Made by a program: the position numbers and the translations under genes. DNA of 64,000 nt from Catenovulum adriaticum (GTDB lineage: Bacteria; Pseudomonadota; Gammaproteobacteria; Enterobacterales; Alteromonadaceae), in NCBI RefSeq assembly GCF_026725475.1, contig NZ_CP109967.1, forward strand, positions 124,001 to 188,000, read 5' to 3'. A model generated the notes under the pieces. It saw only the letters and a list, made by a program, of their open reading frames with translations, was not told the origin of the DNA and searched no databases. Below, in pieces: positions 8,084 to 19,500 of the stretch (its first letter is position 1; each line of letters starts with the position of its first letter).

Positions 8084-9426
8084 GTTTATTATGGAATTTG
8101 GTATCTTTTATCGCTGCGATTGGTATTTTGGTCACCATTCATGAATATGGGCATTATATCGTGGCGCGCTGGTGTAACGTAAAGGTTCTGAAATTTTCAA
8201 TCGGGTTTGGCAAAAGCTTATATTCATGGCGCAATAAAAATAATACAGAATTCACTATTGCTGCGATTCCATTAGGGGGCTATGTACGTATGTTAGATAG
8301 TCGCTTAGATGAAGTAACTGAAGATAACAAAGCGAATGCATTTGATCATAAACCTGTCACCCAACGTATTGCAGTAGTAGCTGCCGGTCCATTATTTAAT
8401 TTAGTTTTTGCGGTGATCGCACTATGGGGTATGTTGTTAATTGGTGTGCCTGAAGTTAAGCCTGTCATTGGGACCGTATTGACTGAGTCTCCCGTTTCGC
8501 AAAGTGAGATAAGCTCAGGCGATGAAATTATTTCGGTTAATCAACACCGAACGCATACTTGGCAGCAAGTTAATATTGAGTTAATGGACGCGCTAGGTGA
8601 ACAAAATTTACAATTAGCGGTGCAACCGCAAGGGCAAAGCTACCAAGTTGAGAAAACGATTAATTTGTCTGATTGGCAAGTTGATCCAACGCAAGGTAAC
8701 CTAATTCAGGCATTAGGTATTATGCCGTATCAACCTCAAGTGTTGCCAACTATAGCGCAAGTTTCAGAAAACTCGCCCGCAGCACTCGCAAATTTAAAGC
8801 AAGGTGATACCATAGTCAGCTTTGCTGGTCAGCCATTTGATTGGCAGAAGATGTCAACTTGGATTAGACAGCATCCAAATCAGAATTTAAGCCTTGTGGT
8901 TGAAAGAGATGGCAGTGAGTTGGAACTTTCACCTCAGTTGGGCGTCAGACAACAAGGCTCACAAAGCTATGGTTATTTGGGGATAGCTCCAACCATGGCA
9001 AGTTGGCCACAAGCACAGAGATTTGAATTAAGTTATGGCATTTTCGATGGATTACATCAAGCAGCAGTGAGAACCTGGCGTTTGATTGAATTGAGTTTTT
9101 CAATGATTGGAAAACTCATCACCGGAGATGTTTCTTACAAGTCATTAAGTGGACCTATTTCAATTGCGCAAGGAGCGGGGCAGTCGGCAGGCTTAGGTGT
9201 TGTTTACTTTTTGAGCTTTTTGGCCTTAATTAGTGTAAATTTGGGTATTATTAACCTTTTACCTCTGCCAGTACTTGATGGTGGCCATTTAGTTTATTAC
9301 CTTATAGAGTTTGTAACCGGCCGAGCAGTGCCAGAAAAGGTACAAGAAGTAGGATTTAGAATTGGGGTAATCATCATTTTTAGTTTGATGAGCATTGCCA
9401 TAGTTAACGATTTATCTCGTTGGTAA
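8080..9426 (+). CDS. rseP: Site-2 intramembrane metalloprotease RseP
   Basis: Cleaves the anti-sigma factor RseA within the inner membrane during the sigma-E envelope stress response. The zinc motif HEYGH is at residues 21-25 in the first membrane segment. Two PDZ-like stretches lie between about residues 110 and 310, and the second catalytic motif NLLPLPVLDGGH is near the C-terminus. It has 448 residues. The start is GTG 8080, overlapping the dxr stop. bamA follows, consistent with envelope quality control. Confidence 0.96.
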   Translation: MSLLWNLVSFIAAIGILVTIHEYGHYIVARWCNVKVLKFSIGFGKSLYSWRNKNNTEFTIAAIPLGGYVRMLDSRLDEVTEDNKANAFDHKPVTQRIAVVAAGPLFNLVFAVIALWGMLLIGVPEVKPVIGTVLTESPVSQSEISSGDEIISVNQHRTHTWQQVNIELMDALGEQNLQLAVQPQGQSYQVEKTINLSDWQVDPTQGNLIQALGIMPYQPQVLPTIAQVSENSPAALANLKQGDTIVSFAGQPFDWQKMSTWIRQHPNQNLSLVVERDGSELELSPQLGVRQQGSQSYGYLGIAPTMASWPQAQRFELSYGIFDGLHQAAVRTWRLIELSFSMIGKLITGDVSYKSLSGPISIAQGAGQSAGLGVVYFLSFLALISVNLGIINLLPLPVLDGGHLVYYLIEFVTGRAVPEKVQEVGFRIGVIIIFSLMSIAIVNDLSRW

Positions 9427-9448
9427 GATAAAGAAGTTTGAGTTTCGA

Positions 9449-11950
9449 ATGACAATTAAAAAATCAATATTAGCGTCGGCAATTGCATTAGGTTTTTCAG
9501 GTCAAGCATCTGCAATTGAAGAATTTACAATCGAAGATATTCAAGTTAATGGGTTACAGCGAGTTGCTTTAGGGGCATCCTTAACTTATATCCCTGTGCA
9601 AGTGGGAGATAAGTTAAATGATTTTCGTTTAACTCAAACAATTAAAGCGCTTTATTCATCGGGTCATTTCGATAATATTGAAGCTTACCAAGATGGTCAA
9701 ACTTTGATTATAAAAGTATCAGAGCGTCCGACTATTTCTGAAATTGAGTTTGACGGTAATAAAGATGTTAAAGAAGAACAGCTGCAAACTAACTTAGATG
9801 ATCAAAATATACGCATTGGTGAGCCTTTAGATAAAACCACTTTAACTCAACTTGAAAAGGGGCTAGAAGACTTTTATCAAAGTATTGGCAAATACAATGC
9901 ATCTGTTACCGCAAAAATCAGTCATTTACCGCGTAACCGAGTTAAACTTACGTTTGAATTTGTGGAAGGCGATGCCGCTAAAGTTAAGCAAATTAATATC
10001 GTGGGCAATGAGCTGTATTCAGACGAAAAATTATTAAGCTTATTTGAATCAAAATATGATTTACCTTGGTGGCAATTTTTAGCAAATGATCGATATCAAA
10101 AACAAACTTTTACCGGTGATATCGAAAAATTGGAAAGCTTTTATAAAGACCAAGGTTATGTTCGTTTTTCAGTAGACTCGACTCAGGTTTCTTTAACACC
10201 GTCAAAAGAGCAGGTTTATGTCACCTTAAACGTGAAAGAGGGTGAAAAATATAAACTGAAAGATGTTAATTTTATCGGTGATTTGGTTGGACTCGACAGA
10301 GCAATTAAAGCGTTAGTTCCACTGCGTGAAGGCAATTATTATAATGCAGCTGCTGTTACTTACAGTGAAGAGACCATTACTAATTATTTAGGTGCATTTG
10401 GTTACGCTTATCCTGAAGTTAAGACTATCCCTGAAATTGACGATGAAAATAAAGAAGTTTCATTGACTATGTCGGTTACCCCAGGTAACCGAATAAACGT
10501 TCGTCGAATTGATTTTTCAGGCAACTCAGTGACCGATGATGAAGTACTGCGTCGTGAATTACGTCAATTTGAAGGTAGTTGGTTATCTAACCGCTTATTA
10601 GAAGGTTCAAAAGCACGTATTGCTCGACTTCCTTATGTCGAAAACGTGGAATTTGAAACCATTCAATTGCCAAATGAACCAGACCAAGTTGACGTTAAAT
10701 TTAACGTCACCGAACGGCCTTCCGGTTCATTTACCGCTGGTGTGGGTTATGGTGACTTAACGGGTTTGAGTTTACAGCTTGGCGTGCAGCAGCAAAACTT
10801 CTTAGGGACAGGTAATAGCGTTGGTATTAGCGTGAATACTTATAGCTACCAAAAGCAAGTGAGTTTAAGTTTCACTGACCCTTACTTTACTGTAGATGGT
10901 GTGAGTTTAGGTGGCTCTGTTGGTTATAGCGAAATAAATTACGGTAACAGTTTTTCCAACTCAGAAGATTATGAATTAAGCCGTATTTCTTCACGTTTGA
11001 CATTAGGGTATCCGCTTGATGAAACCAGTCGTTTAAGTTACGGAATTGGGTATTTACATAATGAAATGTCTAATATTTCTCAGCCGTCTGAGCAAATGCG
11101 AGACTTTTATACCGTTTATGCCGATCCGGGTGATAAATTAAATCAGTTGGTTTTTGATAATTATGAACTCAGTGTCAACTGGATGCGTTCAACGCTTAAC
11201 CGTGGCTTATTCCCAAGTGCAGGTTCAAGCCAAAATGTAGGTCTAAAAATCGCAGCACCAGGTTCTGATTCACAGTTTTTTAAATTTACCGCAGAAGACA
11301 GACATTACTTCCCGCTATCGCGCGATCAGCGTTGGGTCTTTATGACAAAAGCTTCATTGGGCTATGCAAATGGTTATGGTTCAACGGGTGGCAATGATCA
11401 TATATTGCCTATCTGGGAGTTATTCCGAGCGGGTGGTCAATCAACGATGCGTGGTTTTGAAAACAACGTAGTGGGGCCTAAATTATTTTATCGTCAATCA
11501 CAAACTGCAACGGGTATTCCTGACCAAACTGGCGAAAATGGTAGTATTTTATTAGGTCCTGAGTTTGATCAAATTACTAAATATACCCGTAACGGTAATG
11601 CTGCCATCTCAAATGGTGGTAACGCACAAGCATTGGCAACTTTAGAGCTGATATTCCCAATTCCATTTACCGAAGAAACATCTAGTTCAGTTCGTCCAAG
11701 TATATTTATGGATATAGGTAATGTTTGGGATACAGAATTTGATTTTGATCGTTATAGTAATTTATCTGCCAGTCAGCTAGATAAATTAGATGACTATTCT
11801 GATCCAACACGTTATCGTGCGTCTGCAGGTATGTCTGTTCAATGGATATCACCAATGGGGCCGATTGTTTTTAGTTTCTCAAAACCATTAAAACGATTTG
11901 ATGATGACGATACAAAATTTTTCAGCTTTAATATAGGCCAAACTTTTTAA
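9449..11950 (+). CDS. bamA: Outer membrane protein assembly factor BamA
   Basis: Core of the BAM complex that folds beta-barrel proteins into the outer membrane. It has a signal peptide of about 22 residues (cleavage after GQASA), five POTRA domains up to roughly residue 420, then a C-terminal barrel ending in phenylalanine (FNIGQTF), the usual outer-membrane signal. MRGFENN (barrel loop 6 region, family VRGF/Y) is conserved. It has 833 residues. skp follows 16 bp later. Confidence 0.97.
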   Translation: MTIKKSILASAIALGFSGQASAIEEFTIEDIQVNGLQRVALGASLTYIPVQVGDKLNDFRLTQTIKALYSSGHFDNIEAYQDGQTLIIKVSERPTISEIEFDGNKDVKEEQLQTNLDDQNIRIGEPLDKTTLTQLEKGLEDFYQSIGKYNASVTAKISHLPRNRVKLTFEFVEGDAAKVKQINIVGNELYSDEKLLSLFESKYDLPWWQFLANDRYQKQTFTGDIEKLESFYKDQGYVRFSVDSTQVSLTPSKEQVYVTLNVKEGEKYKLKDVNFIGDLVGLDRAIKALVPLREGNYYNAAAVTYSEETITNYLGAFGYAYPEVKTIPEIDDENKEVSLTMSVTPGNRINVRRIDFSGNSVTDDEVLRRELRQFEGSWLSNRLLEGSKARIARLPYVENVEFETIQLPNEPDQVDVKFNVTERPSGSFTAGVGYGDLTGLSLQLGVQQQNFLGTGNSVGISVNTYSYQKQVSLSFTDPYFTVDGVSLGGSVGYSEINYGNSFSNSEDYELSRISSRLTLGYPLDETSRLSYGIGYLHNEMSNISQPSEQMRDFYTVYADPGDKLNQLVFDNYELSVNWMRSTLNRGLFPSAGSSQNVGLKIAAPGSDSQFFKFTAEDRHYFPLSRDQRWVFMTKASLGYANGYGSTGGNDHILPIWELFRAGGQSTMRGFENNVVGPKLFYRQSQTATGIPDQTGENGSILLGPEFDQITKYTRNGNAAISNGGNAQALATLELIFPIPFTEETSSSVRPSIFMDIGNVWDTEFDFDRYSNLSASQLDKLDDYSDPTRYRASAGMSVQWISPMGPIVFSFSKPLKRFDDDDTKFFSFNIGQTF

Positions 11951-11966
11951 CATTAGGAGTACTAAC

Positions 11967-12482
11967 ATGAGAACTTATAAAAAGGCCGCTGCACTTTTAT
12001 TAGCATTGGCAACTGGGGCATTTTCACTTCAAGCTCAAGCAGAAAAAATTGGGGTAATTGACGTTCAGGCTGTATTCCAACAGTTACCACAAGCAGCTGC
12101 GATTGAATCTACTATTAATGCTGAATTCAAAGATAGAATCGAAGCGGTTCAGCGCTTGCAAACAGACATTAAATATTACATGGATAAGCAGCAGCGCGAA
12201 GACACCACCATGGGTGACAAAGACAGAAAAGAACTCGAAGACAAATTACGTGCTTTAGGTGCTGAATACCAAGAAAAAGCTAAGCCGCTAGAAACTGAAC
12301 TTCGCCGTCGTAAAGCTGAAGAACAAAACCGTTTATTAGGTATGATTAAACAATCAGTTGATAAAATCGGTAAAGCTGAAAAGTACGATATTATTTTACA
12401 AAATACAGCGGTTGTTTATTTAGGTGATGAATCTGATAATTTATCACAAAAAGTCATTGAAGCTGTCAGCAAGCTTAAATAA
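11967..12482 (+). CDS. skp: Periplasmic chaperone Skp (OmpH family)
   Basis: Periplasmic holdase that delivers unfolded outer-membrane proteins to BamA. It has 171 residues with a signal peptide (cleavage after LQAQA, about residue 25), then EKIGVIDVQAVF and a long Lys/Glu-rich coiled-coil arm typical of the trimeric jellyfish fold. AGGAG lies before the ATG. It lies between bamA and lpxD, as in E. coli. Confidence 0.95.
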   Translation: MRTYKKAAALLLALATGAFSLQAQAEKIGVIDVQAVFQQLPQAAAIESTINAEFKDRIEAVQRLQTDIKYYMDKQQREDTTMGDKDRKELEDKLRALGAEYQEKAKPLETELRRRKAEEQNRLLGMIKQSVDKIGKAEKYDIILQNTAVVYLGDESDNLSQKVIEAVSKLK

Positions 12483-12484
12483 TA

Positions 12485-13513
12485 ATGACCGCAATTAAGC
12501 TCTCTGAACTGGCCTCAAGAGTTGGGGCTGAATTGGTAGGAGATGGCGACCATATTGTTGAAACTGTCGGTAGCATTGATGATGCTACCGCTTCGCAAGT
12601 TACTTTTTTAACAAATAGTCGTTACGTCGACACCTTAAAAACAACTCAAGCCGGTGTGGTAATATTAAAACCTGCTGACGCCGAAAATTTTAAAGGTAAT
12701 CAACTCTTATCCGATAATCCTTATTTAACCTATGCATTGGTGGCTCAATTACTTGATTCAACGCCAGCCGTTGCTAATAGTATCAGCCAACAAGCCCATA
12801 TTGACGCTAGTGCAAAAGTGGCGAGCTCCGCCAATATTGCCGCTTTTGCAGTAGTTTCTAAAGGCGCTCAAATTGCTGAACATTGTCAAATAGGAGCCAA
12901 TTGTTTTATTGGCGAAAATGTTGTGATTGGACAAGGGTCTAAATTATATCCTAACTCTGTGATTTATCATGATGTGGTGTTAGGCAAAAACTGTATTATT
13001 CATTCGGGTGCTGTAGTTGGTTCCGATGGTTTTGGTTATGCGCCTGATCAGGGACGCTGGATCAAAATACCACAAGTTGGTACTGTCATTATTGAAGATG
13101 AAGTTGAAATTGGTGCTAATACGGCCATCGACAGAGGCGCTATTCATAATACAGTCATTAAAGCTGGCGTTAAAATTGATAACCTAGTGCATATTGCACA
13201 CAATGTTTCACTTGGCGAAAATACGGCTTTAGCTGCAGGGACTAAAATAGCTGGTAGCACCAAAGTGGGTGAGCGGTGCACCTTTGCAGGTTGCGTTGCG
13301 GTGAATGGTCATATTGAAATAGGTGATGACGTTCATTTTACGGGTACTAGCATGGTAACCACGTCATTTAAAAACGCGGGTGTTTACTCGTCTGGTATTC
13401 CAGCTGTAGCTAATAAAGACTGGCGAAAAAATACAGCAAGATTACGTAAAATTGATATCTTGTATGATAAAGTCAAACAGTTAGAAGCCGAACTTAAAAA
13501 TTTACAGCAATAA
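12485..13513 (+). CDS. lpxD: UDP-3-O-acylglucosamine N-acyltransferase LpxD
   Basis: Third step of lipid A synthesis, adding an N-linked hydroxyacyl chain. It has 342 residues: an N-terminal uridine-binding domain (QVTFLTNSRY) and a left-handed beta helix of hexapeptide repeats from about residue 100, with GSDGFGYAP and the catalytic His region NLVHIAHNV. It begins 2 bp after the skp stop. Confidence 0.96.
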   Translation: MTAIKLSELASRVGAELVGDGDHIVETVGSIDDATASQVTFLTNSRYVDTLKTTQAGVVILKPADAENFKGNQLLSDNPYLTYALVAQLLDSTPAVANSISQQAHIDASAKVASSANIAAFAVVSKGAQIAEHCQIGANCFIGENVVIGQGSKLYPNSVIYHDVVLGKNCIIHSGAVVGSDGFGYAPDQGRWIKIPQVGTVIIEDEVEIGANTAIDRGAIHNTVIKAGVKIDNLVHIAHNVSLGENTALAAGTKIAGSTKVGERCTFAGCVAVNGHIEIGDDVHFTGTSMVTTSFKNAGVYSSGIPAVANKDWRKNTARLRKIDILYDKVKQLEAELKNLQQ

Positions 13514-13589
13514 TTTTAAACGTCGCATCATAGTGCACTGCTATGTATAATGCGGCCACAAGAACAATGATTAAACAGGAAACATCATT

Positions 13590-14057
13590 TTGAGCAATGA
13601 ACTTAGCCCAATCGACATTCAGGAAATTTTCACTTTATTACCACACAGATATCCATTTCTGTTAATTGACCGAGTGATTGATTACAAACCTTTAGATTAC
13701 TTACACGGTTATAAAAATATTTCAGTTAACGAGCCTATTTTTACGGGTCATTTTCCTGAAAAACCTATTTTTCCGGGCGTTTTAATTGTTGAAGCCATGG
13801 CTCAGGCAACTGGCGTTTTAGGGTTTAAGTCGATGCAATCGGTTGAAACACAATCAGCTGATCAAGAAGAATTATATTTATTAGCGGGTGTTGATAATGT
13901 TCGCTTTAAAAAACCAGTCACCCCGGGCGATCAATTACATTTACATGCTAAATTTTTAAAAGAACGTAAAGGTATCTGGAAATTTGATTGCCGAGCAGAA
14001 GTTGACAATCAAATCGTTTGCTCAGCTGAAATCACCTGTGCTAGAAGAGTAATGTAA
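13590..14057 (+). CDS. fabZ: 3-hydroxyacyl-ACP dehydratase FabZ
   Basis: Dehydrates beta-hydroxyacyl-ACP in fatty acid elongation. Hotdog fold of 155 residues with LLPHRYPFLLIDRV and GHFPEKPIFPGVLIVEAMAQ, which contain the catalytic His and Glu. The start is TTG 13590, with AGGA 9 bases upstream. The 76-bp gap after lpxD is the largest in the lipid A cluster; a TATAAT at about 13545 could be a -10 box, but no -35 was convincing. Confidence 0.95.
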   Translation: MSNELSPIDIQEIFTLLPHRYPFLLIDRVIDYKPLDYLHGYKNISVNEPIFTGHFPEKPIFPGVLIVEAMAQATGVLGFKSMQSVETQSADQEELYLLAGVDNVRFKKPVTPGDQLHLHAKFLKERKGIWKFDCRAEVDNQIVCSAEITCARRVM

Positions 14058-14058
14058 T

Positions 14059-14829
14059 ATGATTCACCCAAGTGCAATAATCGATCCTTCAGCAAAAATT
14101 GGTAAAAATGTTGAAATTGGACCATGGACTTGGATAGGCGCCGATGTAGTCATCGGCGACGGATGTGTGATCGGCTCACATGTTGTGATTAAAGGCCCAA
14201 CTGTGATTGGCGAACATAATCGGATTTTTCAGTTTGCATCCATTGGTGAAGATTGCCAAGATAAAAAATATGCAGGTGAACCCACTCGGTTAGTGATTGG
14301 CAATAACAATGTATTTCGTGAATCAGTCACAATACATAGAGGCACGGTTCAAGATAACAGCTTAACCCAAATTGGTGACGACAATTTATTCATGGCTTAT
14401 GTACATGTCGCGCACGACTGCATGGTAGGCAATGATAATATTCTTGCTAATAATGCAACCTTAGCGGGTCATGTTCATGTAGGCGACCATGCCATCTTAG
14501 GCGGGTTTACTGGTATTCATCAGTTTTGTAAAGTAGGTAGCTATTCATTTTGTGGTGTTGGCTCTGTGGTGGTAAAAGACGTGCTGCCTTATTTAATGGT
14601 GGCGGGTCAAAATGCAGTGCCTCACGGCATGAATTTCGAAGGTTTGAAACGTCGCGGATTTAGTAAATCAGCTATTTTAGAACTCAGACGTGCCTATAAA
14701 ACCATTTACCGAAATGGCTTAACCTTGGCCGATGCGACCGCGCAATTAGAGCAAGTTGCTGAAAATGAGCCTGCGGTTAAACTCTTGGTTGATTTTATTA
14801 AAGCATCTGAACGCGGTATTATTCGTTAA
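14059..14829 (+). CDS. lpxA: UDP-N-acetylglucosamine acyltransferase LpxA
   Basis: First committed step of lipid A synthesis. It has 256 residues of hexapeptide repeats (MIHPSAIIDPSAKIGKNVEI and so on), with MAYVHVAHDC holding the catalytic His at about residue 120 and GGFTGIHQFCKVG. The ATG lies 1 bp after the fabZ stop and lpxB follows at 2 bp, so the three are probably one translational unit. Confidence 0.97.
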   Translation: MIHPSAIIDPSAKIGKNVEIGPWTWIGADVVIGDGCVIGSHVVIKGPTVIGEHNRIFQFASIGEDCQDKKYAGEPTRLVIGNNNVFRESVTIHRGTVQDNSLTQIGDDNLFMAYVHVAHDCMVGNDNILANNATLAGHVHVGDHAILGGFTGIHQFCKVGSYSFCGVGSVVVKDVLPYLMVAGQNAVPHGMNFEGLKRRGFSKSAILELRRAYKTIYRNGLTLADATAQLEQVAENEPAVKLLVDFIKASERGIIR

Positions 14830-14831
14830 TT

Positions 14832-15986
14832 ATGTCTCAACAAAAGTTGAAGATAGCCATTGTCGCCGGAGAAAAATCCGGCGACATTTTAGCAGCCAAT
14901 TTAATCCAAACCCTCACTCAAAGGCTAAACCAAGCCGGTTATCAAGTTAGTTTTGAAGGTGTAGCAGGCCCATTAATGCAGGCCCAAGGTTGTAAAACCT
15001 TATTTGACATGGAAGAACTGGCCGTAATGGGACTAGTTGAAGTGTTAGGCCGCTTGCCCAGATTGTTATCGATCCGAAAGCAGCTCAAGCAACATTGGCT
15101 TAAAAACCCACCAGATTTAATGATAGGGGTCGATGCGCCTGATTTTAATTTAAGTTTAGAGAAATACTTAAAGCAAAATAATATTAAAACTGTGCATTAT
15201 GTGAGTCCTTCAATTTGGGCTTGGCGACAAAAACGTGTATTTAAAGTAAAAGCCGCAACCAATTTGGTATTGGCTTTATTGCCCTTTGAAAAAGCTTTCT
15301 ATGATAAATATCAGGTCCCATGTCGATTTGTTGGGCACACACTAGCTGACCAAATTCCCATGCAAACAGATGTACTAGCTGCTCAAAACGCATTGGGTTT
15401 ATCACCTGAATACGAGTATATTGCCGTACTGCCTGGCAGCCGGAAAAGTGAAGTTGAATTATTATCACCAGTGTTTAGTCAAGCTTGCCAGATTTTACAG
15501 CAAAAATATCCCAAACTTAAATTCATTAGCGCTTGTGTTAATGAAAAACGTAAAGCCGAGCTACAAAGCGCTTTTTCTGAATTTGCACCGCAAGTAGACA
15601 TTCAGTATTTTGACAATCAGTCGCGCGATGTGATGGCAGCCAGCAAAGCGATTATGATAGCTTCAGGCACGGCTACGCTAGAAGCCGCGTTAATTAAAAA
15701 ACCTATGGTGGCTTGTTACAAATTTAAACCATTGTCTTACTTTATTTTTAAGCGGATGGTAAAAATAAAATATTTTTCATTGCCCAATTTAGTGGCAAAT
15801 AAAGCCGTTATTCCCGAATTACTGCAAGATGAACTAACAGCTGAAACTTTATTAGCTGCACTTGAGAATGTAATGCGCCATAGTGATGAAATGCTTCAAT
15901 CATTTGTTGATATTCATCAACAACTCAAACAAAATGCAGGCGAGCAAGCAGCCCAAGCGATAGACGAATTATTACATGCAAATTGA
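14832..15986 (+). CDS. lpxB: Lipid A disaccharide synthase LpxB
   Basis: Glycosyltransferase (GT19) joining UDP-diacylglucosamine and lipid X. It has 384 residues with the N-terminal AGEKSGDILAANL, GVDAPDFNLSLEKYLK, YVSPSIWAWRQKR, LPGSRKSEV and the C-terminal GTATLEAAL motifs. It overlaps rnhB by 11 bp. Confidence 0.96.
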   Translation: MSQQKLKIAIVAGEKSGDILAANLIQTLTQRLNQAGYQVSFEGVAGPLMQAQGCKTLFDMEELAVMGLVEVLGRLPRLLSIRKQLKQHWLKNPPDLMIGVDAPDFNLSLEKYLKQNNIKTVHYVSPSIWAWRQKRVFKVKAATNLVLALLPFEKAFYDKYQVPCRFVGHTLADQIPMQTDVLAAQNALGLSPEYEYIAVLPGSRKSEVELLSPVFSQACQILQQKYPKLKFISACVNEKRKAELQSAFSEFAPQVDIQYFDNQSRDVMAASKAIMIASGTATLEAALIKKPMVACYKFKPLSYFIFKRMVKIKYFSLPNLVANKAVIPELLQDELTAETLLAALENVMRHSDEMLQSFVDIHQQLKQNAGEQAAQAIDELLHAN

Positions 15987-16590
15987 TTTTGACTTTGAAA
16001 AAGAACAACATTTACAAAAAATAGCAGGTGTAGATGAAGTCGGACGAGGCCCATTAGTTGGCTGCGTGGTGGCTTCTGCTGTTATTCTTGACCCTGCCAA
16101 CCCTATTGTCGGCCTGCGTGATTCAAAAAAGCTGAGTGCAAAAAAGCGTGCAGCATTTGAAATTGAAATAAAAGAAAAAAGCTTAGCTTGGGCTGTTGCT
16201 GTTGCCACCCCAGCAGAGATTGACCAAATTAACATTTTACAAGCTAGCTTTTTAGCGATGAAGCGCGCCGTAGAAAGTTTATCGATTATTCCTGATTTAG
16301 CTTTGGTAGATGGTAATAAAACCCCAGATATTGCTATTCCGGCACAAGCTATCATCAAAGGTGATGACTTAATTCCAGCCATTAGTGCGGCCTCTATCTT
16401 AGCCAAAGAATATCGAGATAGAGAAATGTATGCATTAGCAGAGCAATATCCGGTTTATGGTTTTGATAAACACAAAGGTTATCCAACTGCTCAACACTTG
16501 GCCTCATTAGCACAGCACGGCGTAATTAGTGCTTATCGTAAAAGTTTTAAACCCGTTAAACGATTACTTGATGAGAATCATAACCTATGA
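15976..16590 (+). CDS. rnhB: Ribonuclease HII
   Basis: Removes ribonucleotides from RNA-DNA hybrids. The active site motif AGVDEVGRGPLVG (DEG type) is at about residues 17-29; the catalytic Asp in LVDGNKTP and the Asp in YRDREM are present. It has 204 residues. It overlaps both lpxB (11 bp) and dnaE (4 bp, ATGA type). Confidence 0.95.
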   Translation: MQIDFDFEKEQHLQKIAGVDEVGRGPLVGCVVASAVILDPANPIVGLRDSKKLSAKKRAAFEIEIKEKSLAWAVAVATPAEIDQINILQASFLAMKRAVESLSIIPDLALVDGNKTPDIAIPAQAIIKGDDLIPAISAASILAKEYRDREMYALAEQYPVYGFDKHKGYPTAQHLASLAQHGVISAYRKSFKPVKRLLDENHNL

Positions 16591-19500
16591 TCGATCCTAA
16601 ATTTATTCATTTACGTGTTCACTCAGATTTTTCTATGGTGGATGGCTTAAATAAAGTCAAACCCATAGTGTCCAATATTGCTGAGCTAAAAATGCCGGCG
16701 GTTGCGGTAACGGATCAAGGTAACTTATGTGGCTTAGTGCGTTTTTATGGTGCGGCAAATGGTGCAGGAATAAAACCGATTGTAGGAGCTGATTTTTGGG
16801 TTAAAAGTGACGAACTAGGTGATGAGCTTTTTCGTTTAGTGGTACTAGCTAAAGATAATCAGGGCTATAAAAATTTAACCTTACTCATTTCAAAAGCCTA
16901 CTTGAGAGGTTCAATTCAAGATAAACCCGTTATTGATAAAAATTGGTTAATTGAACACGCCGAAGGGCTTATTTTATTATCGGGTGGGCGCGAAGGTGAT
17001 TTAGGGATTGCGTTGATTAAAGGCAATCAAAATATGGCGGATAAAATTACCCAATTTTATCAAACTTATTTTGCTGATCATTATTATATCGAGTTACTTA
17101 GAACTGGTCGTGAGAACGAAGAAAGCTATTTACATATGGCGGTAGAGTGGGCGCAGCAGCACGATTTACCAGTTGTTGCAACCAATGAAGTCTGTTTTTT
17201 AAAAGCCGAAGATTTTGCCGCGCATGAAATCCGCTGTGCCATCCATGATGGTTATACGCTCGAAGATAAACGCAGACCTAAGCGGTACTCAGAGCAGCAA
17301 TATATGCGTTCTGAACAAGAGATGTGTGAGCTATTTTCTGATATTCCAGAAGCACTGGCAAACTCAGTTGAAATTGCCAAACGTTGTAATGTGACCATAC
17401 GTTTAGGTGAATATTTTTTACCTAGTTTTCCAACAGGTGGCATGTCGACGGAAGATTTTTTAGTTAAAGTATCGCAAGAAGGTTTAGAAGAAAGGCTCGA
17501 ATTTTTATTTCCAGATGCTCAAGAGCGACTTGAAAAAAGACCAGAATACGATGATAGACTTAAAATTGAGTTAGAATGTATTAACCAAATGGGTTTTCCC
17601 GGTTATTTCTTAATCGTTATGGAATTCATCCAATGGAGTAAAGACAACAATATTCCAGTCGGCCCAGGCCGTGGTTCAGGTGCTGGTTCATTAGTCGCTT
17701 ATGCGCTTAAAATCACAGATTTAGATCCATTAGAATTTGATTTACTCTTCGAACGATTTCTTAACCCTGAACGGGTATCCATGCCCGATTTTGACGTCGA
17801 CTTTTGCATGGATAGGCGCGATGAAGTAATAGATCATGTCGCGCAAATGTATGGCCGTGATGCGGTGTCACAAATTATTACCTTTGGTACGATGGCAGCT
17901 AAGGCGGTTGTTAGAGACGTGGGTCGGGTGTTAGGCCATCCGTTTGGTTTTGTTGATCGTATTTCAAAATTAATCCCGGGTGATCCCGGTATGACATTAG
18001 CTAAAGCCTTTGACGTTGAATCCAGATTACCCGAATTATATGAAGCAGATGAAGAAGTTCGTTCGCTCGTTGATATGGCTCGGATATTAGAAGGCACTAC
18101 CCGAAATGCCGGCAAACACGCCGGTGGTGTGGTTATTTCTCCAACTACTATTACCGATTTTGCACCGCTTTATTGTGATTCAGAAGGTAAACAGCCAGTC
18201 ACTCAGTTTGATAAAAACGATGTTGAAGAAGCAGGTTTAGTTAAATTTGACTTCTTAGGCTTGCGCACACTGACGATAATGCAGTGGGCTATTGATATGG
18301 CAAATGTTCGCTTGCAAAAAGAAGGCAAGCCGGATATCGACATTACCGCTATTCCGATTGATGATAAAAAGAGTTTTGTTACTTTAAAAAACTTTGAAAC
18401 GACCGCGGTATTCCAGCTTGAATCACGCGGAATGAAAGACTTAATTAAACGTCTGCAACCCGATTGTTTTGAAGATATGATTGCATTGGTGGCTTTATTT
18501 AGGCCAGGCCCATTGCAATCAGGCATGGTTGATAACTTTATTGACCGTAAACGCGGGCGTGAAGAAATCTCTTACCCAGATGCTCAATACCAGCATGAAT
18601 GTTTAAAAGAAATTTTAGACCCAACCTACGGTATTATTTTATACCAAGAGCAGGTTATGCAAATTGCGCAGGTGATGGCGGGTTATTCACTTGGCGGCGC
18701 GGATTTATTGCGCCGTGCTATGGGTAAGAAAAAGCCTGAAGAAATGGCAAAACAGCGCAGTACCTTTGCTGAAGGGGCGGCTAATAACCAAATTGATCCC
18801 GATCTTGCAATGAAGATTTTTGATTTGGTTGAAAAATTTGCGGGTTATGGTTTTAACAAATCTCACTCAGCAGCTTATGCTTTAGTGTCTTATCAAACCT
18901 TATGGATGAAAACGCATTATCCATCTGAGTTTATGGCTGCAGTATTATCAGCAGATATGGATAATACTGACAAAGTGGTTACGTTAGTGGATGAAATTGA
19001 GCGAATGAAGCTTAAAATTATTCCACCTGATGTGAACCAAGGGTTGTACAAATTTACCGTAAATGAACACGGAGATGTCGTGTACGGTATAGGCGCAGTA
19101 AAAGGTGTGGGTGAAGGCCCAATTGAAGCTATTATTGAAGCGCGTAGCAAAGGTGGCGCATTTAAAGATTTATTCGACTTTTGCGCCAGAGTAGATTTAA
19201 AACGGGTAAATCGCCGCGTATTAGAAAAACTAATTTACGCAGGGGCTATGGATGCATTAGGGCCAAAAGATGTTAAAGGCCCACATCGCGCCGCGATTAT
19301 GGCAACATTAAGCGATGCGATGCGCGCTGCTGATCAACATGCAAAAGATGAAATGGCCGGTCAAACCGATTTATTTGGTTTATTAACCACAGAGCCTGAA
19401 GAAGTTGAGCAAGCTTTTGCAAAAGTGCCTATGTGGCCCGAAGAAGTTTGGCTGGATGGTGAAAAAGAAACGCTCGGGTTATATTTAACGGGCCATCCCA

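Noticed and set aside
13540..13560. TATAAT near 13545 as a fabZ promoter
   Set aside because: No acceptable -35 element at 16-18 bases upstream was found.
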